Source: CAVSNH01 sp963729275
Lineage (GTDB): Bacteria > Actinomycetota > Acidimicrobiia > Acidimicrobiales > RAAP-2
Assembly (NCBI GenBank): GCA_963729275.1
Contig: CAVSNH010000001.1
Coordinates: 92,357 to 156,356, forward strand
Direction of reading: 5' to 3'
Length of the DNA stretch: 64,000 nt
Positions 53,653 to 61,010 of the stretch are shown in pieces (positions within the stretch are counted from its first letter, which is position 1; the number at the start of each line of letters is the position of its first letter). Position numbers and translations under genes: made by a program. The notes under the pieces are model-generated. The model ran no database searches and was not told where the DNA came from. It was given only the letters and a program-made list of their open reading frames with translations.

Positions 53653-53801
53653 CGGCCTCCACCCCCTGGGAGCAGGCCGAAAGCGCGCTCAAGTCGATGG
53701 GCGGGCTGGACGATGCTGCAGATGTGGCTCTGTACCTGACGGCTGCCCGGTTCAGGGCGGCACGCAGCCTGGCACAGACCGGGCGAGGAGGCGGGCGATG
53801 A
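53649..53801 (+). CDS. 50-residue coupled small protein
   Basis: A 50-residue frame from GTG 53649 to TGA 53801: TASTPWEQAESALKSMGGL, DDAADVALYLTAARFRAARS, LAQTGRGGGR. The start overlaps the SDR stop (GTGA) and the stop overlaps the next ATG (ATGA), an arrangement that favours a translated gene coupling its neighbours. It is mostly amphipathic helix. No family is recognised. It may be a small partner of the SDR or the EAL protein. The overlaps are the main evidence. Confidence 0.6.
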   Translation: MTASTPWEQAESALKSMGGLDDAADVALYLTAARFRAARSLAQTGRGGGR

Positions 53802-55075
53802 GCGAGTCGCCCATGTTCACCTTCGTCGGCGCGCCGTACCTCGAGTACCTGCCGGTTGTCGATCTGGCCACGGGACGCCTGCTCGGGATGGAGGCGCTCG
53901 TGCGCTGGCAGCATCCCCAGGAGGGCCGGATCTCGCCCAACGAGCTCATCCCCCAGGCCGAAGCCACCGGGGACATCGCCCCGCTCACCCGCTGGGTGCT
54001 CATGGAGGCATGCAACCAAGCTCGCCAGTGGTCGCCGAGCATCCAGCTCGGTGTGAACTGCACGGTCGAGCAGCTCCGTCGAGGCGAGGTCTCCAAGGCG
54101 GTGGCCGACGCTCTGGAGAAGACCGGCCTACGCAGCGGCCAGCTCACCCTCGAAGTGACCGAGGACGCGGTCGTCGACCCGGTGGCCTCGGCCGACCTCC
54201 GCATGCTCTCCGACATCGGAGTCCAACTGTCGGTCGACGACGTGGGCACCAACTGGTCGTCCTTCGAGCCCTTCCGCCGTCACAACATCTCGACCGTAAA
54301 GATCGACGGCTCCTTTATTGCCGGCCTCGAGCGCAGCCAGGGCATCAACCGCCTGGTGGTCGAGACCGTCATCCACATGGCCCATTCACTGGCCATGTCC
54401 GCTCTGGTCGAGGCCGTCGAGACACCCGCCCAAGTCTCGATCGTCCGAGAGTTCAACGCCGATGCCGCGCAGGGTTTCTTCTTCGCCCGGCCCATGTCGA
54501 GCGAGGACGCGGCCCTCTTCGGCGCCGGCCCGGAAGTCCCGCAGTTCTCGCGGACCGAGCTCCGCACGCTCATGCGCTCGCATCCTGGGCCGATCGCGGG
54601 CCCGGATGAGGTCGAGTCGACCGAAGTCGTGGCCGCCGAGGTCTCCGCCGCAGCCGTGCGCCGCTACGGCGCTGGTTCTGCGCTACGCAGGGTCAGTGAC
54701 AATCTGACGGCCGCTGACGATGCGACCGCTGCCGATGTGACTGTTGACCGTTCGGCCGCCGACGATGCGACCGACAATGCGACCGACAATGCGACCGCTG
54801 ACCCTACGGCGGCTGACCCTACGACGGCTGACGGTGCCGCGGCCGACGGTGCCGCGGCTGACGGTGCCGTCCGCGACGATGGTGCGAGCGGCGGTGTCGC
54901 GGCCAGCAATGGCACGGGCGAGCCCGTCCGCGGTGGCGGTGTGGTATTCGCCAACGACGGGGACCGCGAGGAGCTCGACTCGCTGCCCCATCCGTCCGAG
55001 GACGACGACGAGACCCTCCCGCACCCGTTCAGCTCGCCGCTCGCCATCAATCCGCTGCGGCACGAAGCGGTCTGA
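53798..55075 (+). CDS. stand-alone EAL domain protein with repetitive tail
   Basis: A 425-residue protein. An EAL domain fills residues 1-260: MEALVRWQHPQEG with E32-A-L, EVTEDAVV, the metal aspartates as SVDDVGTNWSS (the usual DDFGTGYSS is altered), KIDGSFI, and VEAVETPAQVSIV. The core acidic residues are present, so c-di-GMP phosphodiesterase activity is possible though the DDF loop variant could lower it. The last 130 residues are a low-complexity Asp/Ala/Thr tail with DNA repeats. The start overlaps the 50-residue gene. The upstream SDR and ipd cluster suggest co-expression with steroid degradation. Confidence 0.85.
   Translation: MSESPMFTFVGAPYLEYLPVVDLATGRLLGMEALVRWQHPQEGRISPNELIPQAEATGDIAPLTRWVLMEACNQARQWSPSIQLGVNCTVEQLRRGEVSKAVADALEKTGLRSGQLTLEVTEDAVVDPVASADLRMLSDIGVQLSVDDVGTNWSSFEPFRRHNISTVKIDGSFIAGLERSQGINRLVVETVIHMAHSLAMSALVEAVETPAQVSIVREFNADAAQGFFFARPMSSEDAALFGAGPEVPQFSRTELRTLMRSHPGPIAGPDEVESTEVVAAEVSAAAVRRYGAGSALRRVSDNLTAADDATAADVTVDRSAADDATDNATDNATADPTAADPTTADGAAADGAAADGAVRDDGASGGVAASNGTGEPVRGGGVVFANDGDREELDSLPHPSEDDDETLPHPFSSPLAINPLRHEAV
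54765..54870 (+). repeat. short tandem repeats in the EAL protein tail
   Basis: 12-base (GCGACCGACAAT) and 15-base (GACGGTGCCGCGGCC-like) units repeat in frame and encode TDNA, ADPT and ADGAA segments. This slippage-prone stretch is likely length-variable between strains. Confidence 0.75.
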
Positions 55076-55204
55076 GCCGCCAACGCCCGCCGTCGCCATC
55101 GACGGCACGGGGGCGCTACCTCGACTCGCTGAGCTGGGCCACCACCACAACTCCGCCCCCTTCCGGGGGGAGCCGCCCGTCCGATTTGCTGTATACCTCA
55201 TGCC

Positions 55205-56407
55205 GTGCAAATGGCCGTGGTCAAGGAGTCGCGTCCCGGTGAGAACCGGGTGGCGGTGGTGCCCGAGGTGGCCGGACGGCTGATCAAGGTCGGTGCCGAT
55301 GTCGTCATCGAGACGGGTGCCGGAGAAGCGGCCCGCTTCGCCGACGATCGCTACCGCGAAGCGGGGGCGTCGGTGAAAGGCGATGCGCTGGAGGCCGTCT
55401 CCGGGGCCGCTCTCGTGGCCAGGGTGCAGGCGCCGACGACGTCCGAGATCGCCACCTATCCCTCGGGGGTTTCGGTCATCTCGTTCCTACAGCCGTTGGC
55501 CGATCTCGACGTGGTCCGGGCGCTGGCCGGCAAGGGAGCGACGGTCTACAGCCTCGATTTGTTGCCGCGCATCAGTCGGGCACAGTCCATGGACGCGCTC
55601 TCGTCGCAGTCCACCGTGGCCGGTTACCGAGCCGGGCTGGCGGCCGCCGAGCACCTGGCCAAGTTCTTTCCCATGTTCATGACGGCGGCCGGTACGGTTC
55701 CGCCGGCCAAGGTGTTGGTCATGGGGGCCGGGGTGGCCGGGCTCCAGGCCATTGCCACGTCACGCCGGCTCGGCGCCGTGGTCCGAGCCTACGACGTGCG
55801 AGCGGCGGCCAAGGAAGAGGTGCAGAGCCTCGGGGCCAGGTTCGTCGACCTGGGCCTCGACACCCGCGAGGGCGCGGGCGGCTACGCCCGAGAGCAGACG
55901 CCCGAGGAGCTGGCCCGCCAGCAGGAGCTGTTGTTCGCCGAGGTTGTCGCCTCCGACGTGGTCATCACCACGGCGCAGATCCCCGGGCGCCCGGCGCCGC
56001 AGCTCGTCTCCGCAGCCATGGTCGAAGGGATGAGCGACGGCGCGGTGGTGATCGACCTGGCCGCCGACTCGGGTGGGAACTGCGAGCTCACTCAGCCCGG
56101 TGAGGAGGTCGTGGTCAACGGCGTGACCGTCGTCGGGATGGCCAACCCGGCCTCGTCCATGCCGACTCACGCCAGCTTCCTCTACGCCCGGAACGTGGCC
56201 AACTTCCTCGAGCTGCTGATGCGTGATGGCACACTGGCCCCGGACTTCGACGACGAGATCGTGGTCGGCACCTGCGTCGTGCGGGAGGGGACGGTCGTGC
56301 ATGGGCCGACCGCCGACGCCCTCGGCGGAGGAACGCCAACCGCGGCGGCGCCGATTGAACCACCGACCAGCCCGTCGACGCCCAGCGAAATGGAGCCACC
56401 GTCATGA
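55205..56407 (+). CDS. pntAA: proton-translocating NAD(P) transhydrogenase, alpha subunit (NAD-binding part)
   Basis: A 400-residue soluble domain I: MAVVKESRPGENRVAVVPEV, the NAD fold VLVMGAGVAGLQAIATSRRL, VVITTAQIPGRPAPQL, and GMANPASSMPTHASFLYARN. It passes hydride between NADH and NADP+ at the membrane using the proton gradient. The GTG at 55205 lies just after a TATACC box. The stop overlaps pntAB (ATGA). The three-part layout (AA, AB, B) is the standard split form. It supplies NADPH for reductive steps. Confidence 0.93.
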   Translation: MQMAVVKESRPGENRVAVVPEVAGRLIKVGADVVIETGAGEAARFADDRYREAGASVKGDALEAVSGAALVARVQAPTTSEIATYPSGVSVISFLQPLADLDVVRALAGKGATVYSLDLLPRISRAQSMDALSSQSTVAGYRAGLAAAEHLAKFFPMFMTAAGTVPPAKVLVMGAGVAGLQAIATSRRLGAVVRAYDVRAAAKEEVQSLGARFVDLGLDTREGAGGYAREQTPEELARQQELLFAEVVASDVVITTAQIPGRPAPQLVSAAMVEGMSDGAVVIDLAADSGGNCELTQPGEEVVVNGVTVVGMANPASSMPTHASFLYARNVANFLELLMRDGTLAPDFDDEIVVGTCVVREGTVVHGPTADALGGGTPTAAAPIEPPTSPSTPSEMEPPS

Positions 56408-56757
56408 GCACGGGCATCGTCGCCTTCGTCACCGTCTTCGTATTGGCTGCCTTCGTCGGCAACGAGGTCGTGAGCCGGGTCCCGAGCATCTTGCACACCC
56501 CGCTCATGTCCGGCAGCAACGCCATTCACGGCATCGTGCTGGTCGGCACCATCCTCATCATGGGGAGCGCGCACGGCACCGTGCAGATCACGCTGGCCTT
56601 CTTCGCCGTCTTGCTGGCCACCCTCAACATCGTCGGCGGCTTTGTCGTGACCGACCGCATGCTCGAGATGTTCCGGGGGAAGCCCGGCGATCGGGCTGCC
56701 GAGGACCGCCGGACCGGGGAGGAGGGTGAGGCCGGCCCGCCGGTGGACGCCCCATGA
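56404..56757 (+). CDS. pntAB: NAD(P) transhydrogenase, alpha subunit membrane part
   Basis: A 117-residue membrane protein with three helices: FVTVFVLAAFVGNEVVSR, LMSGSNAIHGIVLVGTILIMG and VQITLAFFAVLLATLNIVGG, then a polar acidic tail. It forms part of the proton channel of the transhydrogenase. Both ends overlap neighbours (ATGA twice). The sequence VTDRMLEMF at the end is typical of this subunit. Confidence 0.92.
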   Translation: MSTGIVAFVTVFVLAAFVGNEVVSRVPSILHTPLMSGSNAIHGIVLVGTILIMGSAHGTVQITLAFFAVLLATLNIVGGFVVTDRMLEMFRGKPGDRAAEDRRTGEEGEAGPPVDAP

Positions 56758-58151
56758 CCATCCAGACCTGGATCGACCTGGTCTACCTGATCGCCGCCAT
56801 CGGCTTCATCGTTGCCCTCAAAGGCCTGAGCTCGCCGCGCCAGGCGCGCAACGGCAACCTGCTGGGTGCGGGCGCCGCCCTGCTGGCCGTGGGCTTCACC
56901 TTCGCCGCGCCCGTCGTTCGGGCCCACAGCCTCAATCTCGTGCTCACGCTGGCCGCCATGGCCGTCGGCGCGGTCATTGCCGTCCCCGCGGCACGGCTCG
57001 TGAAGATGACGGCCATGCCCCAGATGGTCGCCTGCTTCAACGGCGTCGGCGGCGGCGCGGCGGCGCTCATCTCGATCGTGGCCTTCGTCATCGAGCAGCC
57101 CTTCCACCCCGCCGTCTACCGCATCGCCGAGGTCCTCTTCGGAGTGCTGGTCGGGTGCGTCTCCTTGTCGGGGAGTGCGATCGCCTTCGCCAAGCTGCAG
57201 GAGCTCATGACCGGGCGACCGATCACCTATCCGGCCCAGCAGGCCATCAACGCCGTGGTCGGGGCGGCCATCGTGGGCCTGGCGGTGGGCACGCTTGTCA
57301 CCTCGAGCGTCCCATTGCTGGCCGCCACCGCCGTGCTCGCCCTCGTGCTCGGGGTCATCTTCGTCCTCCCAATCGGCGGCGCCGACGTACCGGTGCTGAT
57401 CTCGCTGTTGAACTCTTTCACCGGCCTGGCCGTAGCCGCCTCCGGGTTCACTCTCGACAACAACCTGCTGATCATCGCTGGGACTCTGGTGGGGGCGTCG
57501 GGCATCCTGCTCACCCGCCTGATGAGCAAGGCCATGGGCCGCTCGCTGCCCAACATCCTCTTCTCCGCATTCGGGTCGGTGATCACGGCCACGGGGGCGG
57601 ACGCCTCAGGCCAGGCCCGCCCGGTGCGGGCGGGGACCCCCGAGGACATCGGCGTGCTGCTGGCCTACGCCCGCAAGGTGGTGATCGTGCCCGGCTATGG
57701 GCTGGCCGTGGCTCAGGCCCAGCACGTGGCCCGCGAGCTGGCCGACCTGCTCACGGAGCGGGGAGTGGAGGTGTTCTACGCCATCCACCCGGTGGCCGGT
57801 CGCATGCCCGGCCACATGAACGTGCTGCTGGCCGAGGCCAACGTCCCCTACGACGAGCTCAAGGAGATGGACGACGCCAACCCCGAGATGGCCACCGCCG
57901 ATGTGGCCCTCGTAGTCGGGGCCAACGACACCGTGAACCCGGCCGCTCAGAACACGCCGGGGAGCCCGATCTACGGCATGCCCATCATCCACGCTGACCA
58001 GGCCGGCAACATCGTGTTCCTCAAGCGCTCCATGCGTCCCGGCTTCGCCGGGATCGACAACGAGCTGTTGTTCGACGACAAGACGACGCTGCTGTTCGGC
58101 GACGCCAAGGACACCCTCACCAAGCTGGTGGCCGCCGTCAAGGAGGCCTGA
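56754..58151 (+). CDS. pntB: NAD(P) transhydrogenase, beta subunit
   Basis: A 465-residue protein. Several helices (DLVYLIAAIGFIVALKGL, LLGAGAALLAVGFTFA and more) occupy the first 260 residues. The NADP-binding domain III follows: VVIVPGYGLAVAQAQHVA, EVFYAIHPVAGRMPGHMNVL, DVALVVGANDTVNPAAQN, and NELLFDDKTTLLFGDAK. It completes the pump. The operon order is standard. The stop lies 30 bases from the convergent ArsR-like gene. Confidence 0.95.
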   Translation: MTIQTWIDLVYLIAAIGFIVALKGLSSPRQARNGNLLGAGAALLAVGFTFAAPVVRAHSLNLVLTLAAMAVGAVIAVPAARLVKMTAMPQMVACFNGVGGGAAALISIVAFVIEQPFHPAVYRIAEVLFGVLVGCVSLSGSAIAFAKLQELMTGRPITYPAQQAINAVVGAAIVGLAVGTLVTSSVPLLAATAVLALVLGVIFVLPIGGADVPVLISLLNSFTGLAVAASGFTLDNNLLIIAGTLVGASGILLTRLMSKAMGRSLPNILFSAFGSVITATGADASGQARPVRAGTPEDIGVLLAYARKVVIVPGYGLAVAQAQHVARELADLLTERGVEVFYAIHPVAGRMPGHMNVLLAEANVPYDELKEMDDANPEMATADVALVVGANDTVNPAAQNTPGSPIYGMPIIHADQAGNIVFLKRSMRPGFAGIDNELLFDDKTTLLFGDAKDTLTKLVAAVKEA

Positions 58152-58181
58152 GACGACCGACGCGGGGCGTGCCGCCTTCCC

Positions 58182-59207
58182 TCACCCGAGCTGCGGGCCC
58201 GCCTGCTCGAGTAGGACGTCCTGCAGATTGGAGAACAGTCGTTCGAGCTCGGCATGGTCGACGATCAGTTGTCGCCGAGTGCCATCGCGGAGATCGGTCA
58301 CCAACTGGGCCTCACGGAGGATCTTCACGTGGTTGCTTACCGTGGGCTGGGCCAGGGCGAATGCAGTGGCGATGTCGCCAACGGTTCGGGGGCCACCCCG
58401 CAGCGCATCGAGGATGGCCAATCGTGTCGGGTCGGAGATCGCCTTGAGCCGACGAGCAAGGGCTTCGGTGCGAGCGCGAGCCTGGGCGCCGGTGTTGTCC
58501 GTGCGGACTCCCACCACGACGACCCCAGGAAGGTCGATGATCAGACCTCGGTGGGTGAAGAAGGCGGGGACCACAGCCAGCTGGCCGCCCGGCCCGAGCT
58601 CTGCCACCGTTCGGTCGAGGAGATCGCCGAAGTGACACTCACTGCGCGCCACCTCATGCCAGTCGGCACCCTTGGCTTCGAGCTCCCGCCGCGAAGCCAC
58701 CGCCACCTCGACAGCCGGCCGGCCCAACATCTCCCAGTCGAGGCGGATCGCGGTCCACACGTCGCGGACCAGGGCGACGTACTGATCGGCAAGCTGGCGA
58801 GATTCCCGCAAGCGCGCAATTCGGGCGAGGATGGCCCGGCGGTCCTCGGGCGCCTCGGCCCAAAGGGGCAGCTCGGCCGGATCGAGGGGCGGGGCGGAGC
58901 ACAGTTCCGGGAGGGCGTCGAGGAACGCCTCGGCATCAGCAGAGAGAAGGAGACCACCTCGGTGGGCCAGCACCGTCAACTCCATGAAACCTCCGCAGCT
59001 GACGGCCAGTTCCGATCCCCACATGTGGAGGACTCGGGGGGCCAGATCGGGGTGGTCCTCGTAGATCTGCTGGATGACTGGATGATCGTCCCGCCAGTCG
59101 TCCCGTTCGGCGTAGGCGAGGGCCCATTCGAGCTCGATTGCGATCGAGGGCCCAACGGTCACGTCGACGGCTTGGGGAGTGGGAACATCCGAGTCGATAA
59201 GTGGCAT
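58182..59207 (-). CDS. ArsR-type HTH regulator with an N-terminal effector-like domain
   Basis: A 341-residue protein. The C-terminal 100 residues are a winged HTH of ArsR type (RLKAISDPTRLAILDALRGG, FALAQPTVSNHVKILREAQL). The first 240 residues resemble the domain of unknown function commonly fused to such HTHs in actinobacteria (IAIELEWALAYAERDDWRDD and so on), and may sense a ligand. No Cys pair for metal sensing is seen. Ten bases before its ATG, in a divergent spacer, lies a perfect-armed AT-rich palindrome that contains both -10 boxes, so it very likely represses itself and the small gene opposite. Confidence 0.85.
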   Translation of the reverse strand: MPLIDSDVPTPQAVDVTVGPSIAIELEWALAYAERDDWRDDHPVIQQIYEDHPDLAPRVLHMWGSELAVSCGGFMELTVLAHRGGLLLSADAEAFLDALPELCSAPPLDPAELPLWAEAPEDRRAILARIARLRESRQLADQYVALVRDVWTAIRLDWEMLGRPAVEVAVASRRELEAKGADWHEVARSECHFGDLLDRTVAELGPGGQLAVVPAFFTHRGLIIDLPGVVVVGVRTDNTGAQARARTEALARRLKAISDPTRLAILDALRGGPRTVGDIATAFALAQPTVSNHVKILREAQLVTDLRDGTRRQLIVDHAELERLFSNLQDVLLEQAGPQLG

Positions 59208-59215
59208 AGTCCAAT

Positions 59216-59235
59216 AACTATATAGATATATAGTT
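59216..59235. promoter_or_regulatory. palindromic operator containing both divergent -10 boxes
   Basis: AACTATATAGATATATAGTT: nine-base arms around GA. Each arm carries TATAGT on one strand, five to nine bases before the start codons of the small gene (59240, plus) and the ArsR-like gene (59207, minus). A protein bound here would block both promoters. Confidence 0.75.
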
Positions 59236-59239
59236 TACA

Positions 59240-59506
59240 ATGTCAAGGCAATCCTCTAAGATTCAGAGCATGAGCATGCCCCCCTGGTTCACCGGTCAGA
59301 TGGCCGAGAGCCGCATGGCTGATCGCCAGATGGAGGCGGCGCGTCGCCGCCTCCATCCGATGACGCCACCGGCTGGGGCCACCAGCGGGAAGGCGCCGCC
59401 GTCCCGCTCGCGTGTTGCCCGATGGGCCGGCCGGGCGCTCATCGCCGGGGGCGAGTGGCTCGCCGGCCGCAACGGCGCCGTGAGCCCCCAGCGACCATTC
59501 TCTTGA
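59240..59506 (+). CDS. 88-residue small protein divergent from the ArsR-like gene
   Basis: Reads MSRQSSKIQSMSMPPWFTG, QMAESRMADRQMEAARRR and, at the end, ARWAGRALIAGGEWLAGRNG. It is basic, with a possible amphipathic C-terminal helix (VARWAGRALIAGGEWLAG). The ATG at 59240 is five bases after a TATAGT box, and ATG 59270 is a second option. There is no recognised family. The shared operator with the regulator is the best evidence that it is a real gene. It might be the effector of this switch, for example a membrane-associated small protein (inference). Confidence 0.55.
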   Translation: MSRQSSKIQSMSMPPWFTGQMAESRMADRQMEAARRRLHPMTPPAGATSGKAPPSRSRVARWAGRALIAGGEWLAGRNGAVSPQRPFS

Positions 59507-59604
59507 GATAGTCGGGGCCGCCTACCGGCGGTTTTGGGCCTGGGGTAGCTGAGGGACGACTCGGGGGCCTTGTTGTTGCGTGCCGTGAAAGGCCAGCCGT
59601 CCGG

Positions 59605-60708
59605 TCAGGAGCGGATGCTGCCCCGCCGTGACCGACGCGCCGGCTCCGCCGGGGACTCCATCTCGACCGGACTGTCGGACAGCCGAGCGAAGACGAGCAG
59701 ACCCTGGCTGGTCGGCCGAGTCTGGAGGACGGCGACGGCCACCATTCCCCGTCCGATGAGGTGGGAGGCGTCGTTGACGACGACCATGTCGCCATCCGAC
59801 AGATAGCCGACAGCCTGGCGTGGTTGGCGGCCCTCCTTCACGAGCTCGATGAAGAGCATCTCACCGGGCAGATGATCGGGTGAGAGCTCGGTGGCCACGG
59901 CCCGCAGGTCGACCACCGGCAGTTCCCACACCCCGGCCAGCTCGACCACATTGGTGGAGCAGGTGCCGATGCGCAGGCCGATGCGCCGGGCCACGGTCAG
60001 GAGCTTGAGGGTCGGATCGTCGACCTCGGGGACCTCGTCCTTTGCGACGTGCACGGCCACGTCCATGGTCCGCAGTGCTTCGAGAGACTCGAGACCGCGC
60101 CGTGCCCGTCGAGACATGACCAGGTCGGGGGACTCGGCCACCGTCCGCACGTGGTCGATGACGAATTGCGGAATCACCAGCCCCCCGGGCAAGAGGCCGG
60201 CTCGACCTAGCACCAAGAGGAACCGGTCCATGACGGCCGAGCTGTCAGCCAGCAACGCCGGCCCTTCCGGTGCCGACGGCTGCGGAGCGAGGATGTGGGA
60301 CAGACCGGCGGCATGGACGATCTGGCGCCCTTTGAGCGAACCCAGACGCCAACCGAGTGAGGCCAGCACCCATGTCACCACCGCGGTGATGATCAGCGCG
60401 GTGCCCGTGTTCAGCAGCACGTGGAGAGGAAGCCCCACGACGAGTCCGAGCAGCATGCCCGTCGTCGCCGAGATCATGGCGGCGAACACCTCGCCGGGAG
60501 GCGTGTTGCGGAACAAGAGCACGGCGTGCTGCAGGCCCTGGTCGAGGAGGCGCCCGGCGATCCCGCCGAGGACGTAGCTGATGCCGGCACCCAAGAGGAG
60601 CCCGACCAACGAGCTGTTGGGACCGGTCCCTATGTGTCGGCCGACCTCGAACCCGGTCAACGAGCCGGCCAGGACCAAGAGCAGACGGAAGCCTTCGACG
60701 AAGATCAC
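59605..60708 (-). CDS. PIN-TRAM domain membrane protein (YacL-like)
   Basis: A 367-residue protein. Four N-terminal helices (FRLLLVLAGSLTGFEVGRHI, LVGLLLGAGISYVLGGIAG, ATTGMLLGLVVGLPLHVLL, ALIITAVVTWVLASLGW), then a PIN nuclease domain (LADSSAVMDRFLLVLGRAGL, VIPQFVIDHVR, RIGTCSTNVVELAGVWELPV) with scattered acidic residues, and a TRAM domain (QAVGYLSDGDMVVVNDASHL). Such proteins are thought to act on RNA at the membrane. The ATG at 60708 is used. Divergent from the GH18 gene. Confidence 0.88.
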   Translation of the reverse strand: MIFVEGFRLLLVLAGSLTGFEVGRHIGTGPNSSLVGLLLGAGISYVLGGIAGRLLDQGLQHAVLLFRNTPPGEVFAAMISATTGMLLGLVVGLPLHVLLNTGTALIITAVVTWVLASLGWRLGSLKGRQIVHAAGLSHILAPQPSAPEGPALLADSSAVMDRFLLVLGRAGLLPGGLVIPQFVIDHVRTVAESPDLVMSRRARRGLESLEALRTMDVAVHVAKDEVPEVDDPTLKLLTVARRIGLRIGTCSTNVVELAGVWELPVVDLRAVATELSPDHLPGEMLFIELVKEGRQPRQAVGYLSDGDMVVVNDASHLIGRGMVAVAVLQTRPTSQGLLVFARLSDSPVEMESPAEPARRSRRGSIRS

Positions 60709-61010
60709 TGGATCACCGACCTTCGCTCTTCCTCATTCGGTACGTCATGGGGCCACTCACAGGGCGGCAAGAAGCTCCGGCCGGCGGCATGAAGCCGTCC
60801 GATCCGTTGCCGCGCTGTAATTGTCGGTTCAATGCGCTAATTCTTGAGGTTTGCCAGGCCCTGATCGGTGGAAAGGATGCCGAAACCAGGGCGCTTAGCA
60901 AAGCTGCGGCCACCTAGCTCAAAAATACGCAGAGTGCTAGGCTGACCACCGAGAGAGCGCGAGGGCCGGGCGTCCATGACCGGCCGAGCCGCCGTAGTCA
61001 CGACGACCCC
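60709..61010 (+). other. structured leader before the GH18 gene
   Basis: 302-base divergent spacer. From 60842 it can fold into GCCCTG-AT-CGG (60858-60868) with CCG-AAAC-CAGGGC (60880-60892), then GCTT-AGCA-AAGC, then CCTAGC (60913-60918) with GCTAGG (60936-60941). AGCAAAGC-N3-GGCC followed by a CTAG stem and a TGACC recalls the 3' half of GEMM (c-di-GMP-I) riboswitches, but the GGGCAAACC half is missing. I record it as an unidentified structured leader. Confidence 0.3.

Noticed and set aside
54700..54720. CTGACGGCCGCTGACG as a fifth operator
   Set aside because: It lies inside the EAL coding sequence and the two halves are direct, not inverted, repeats.
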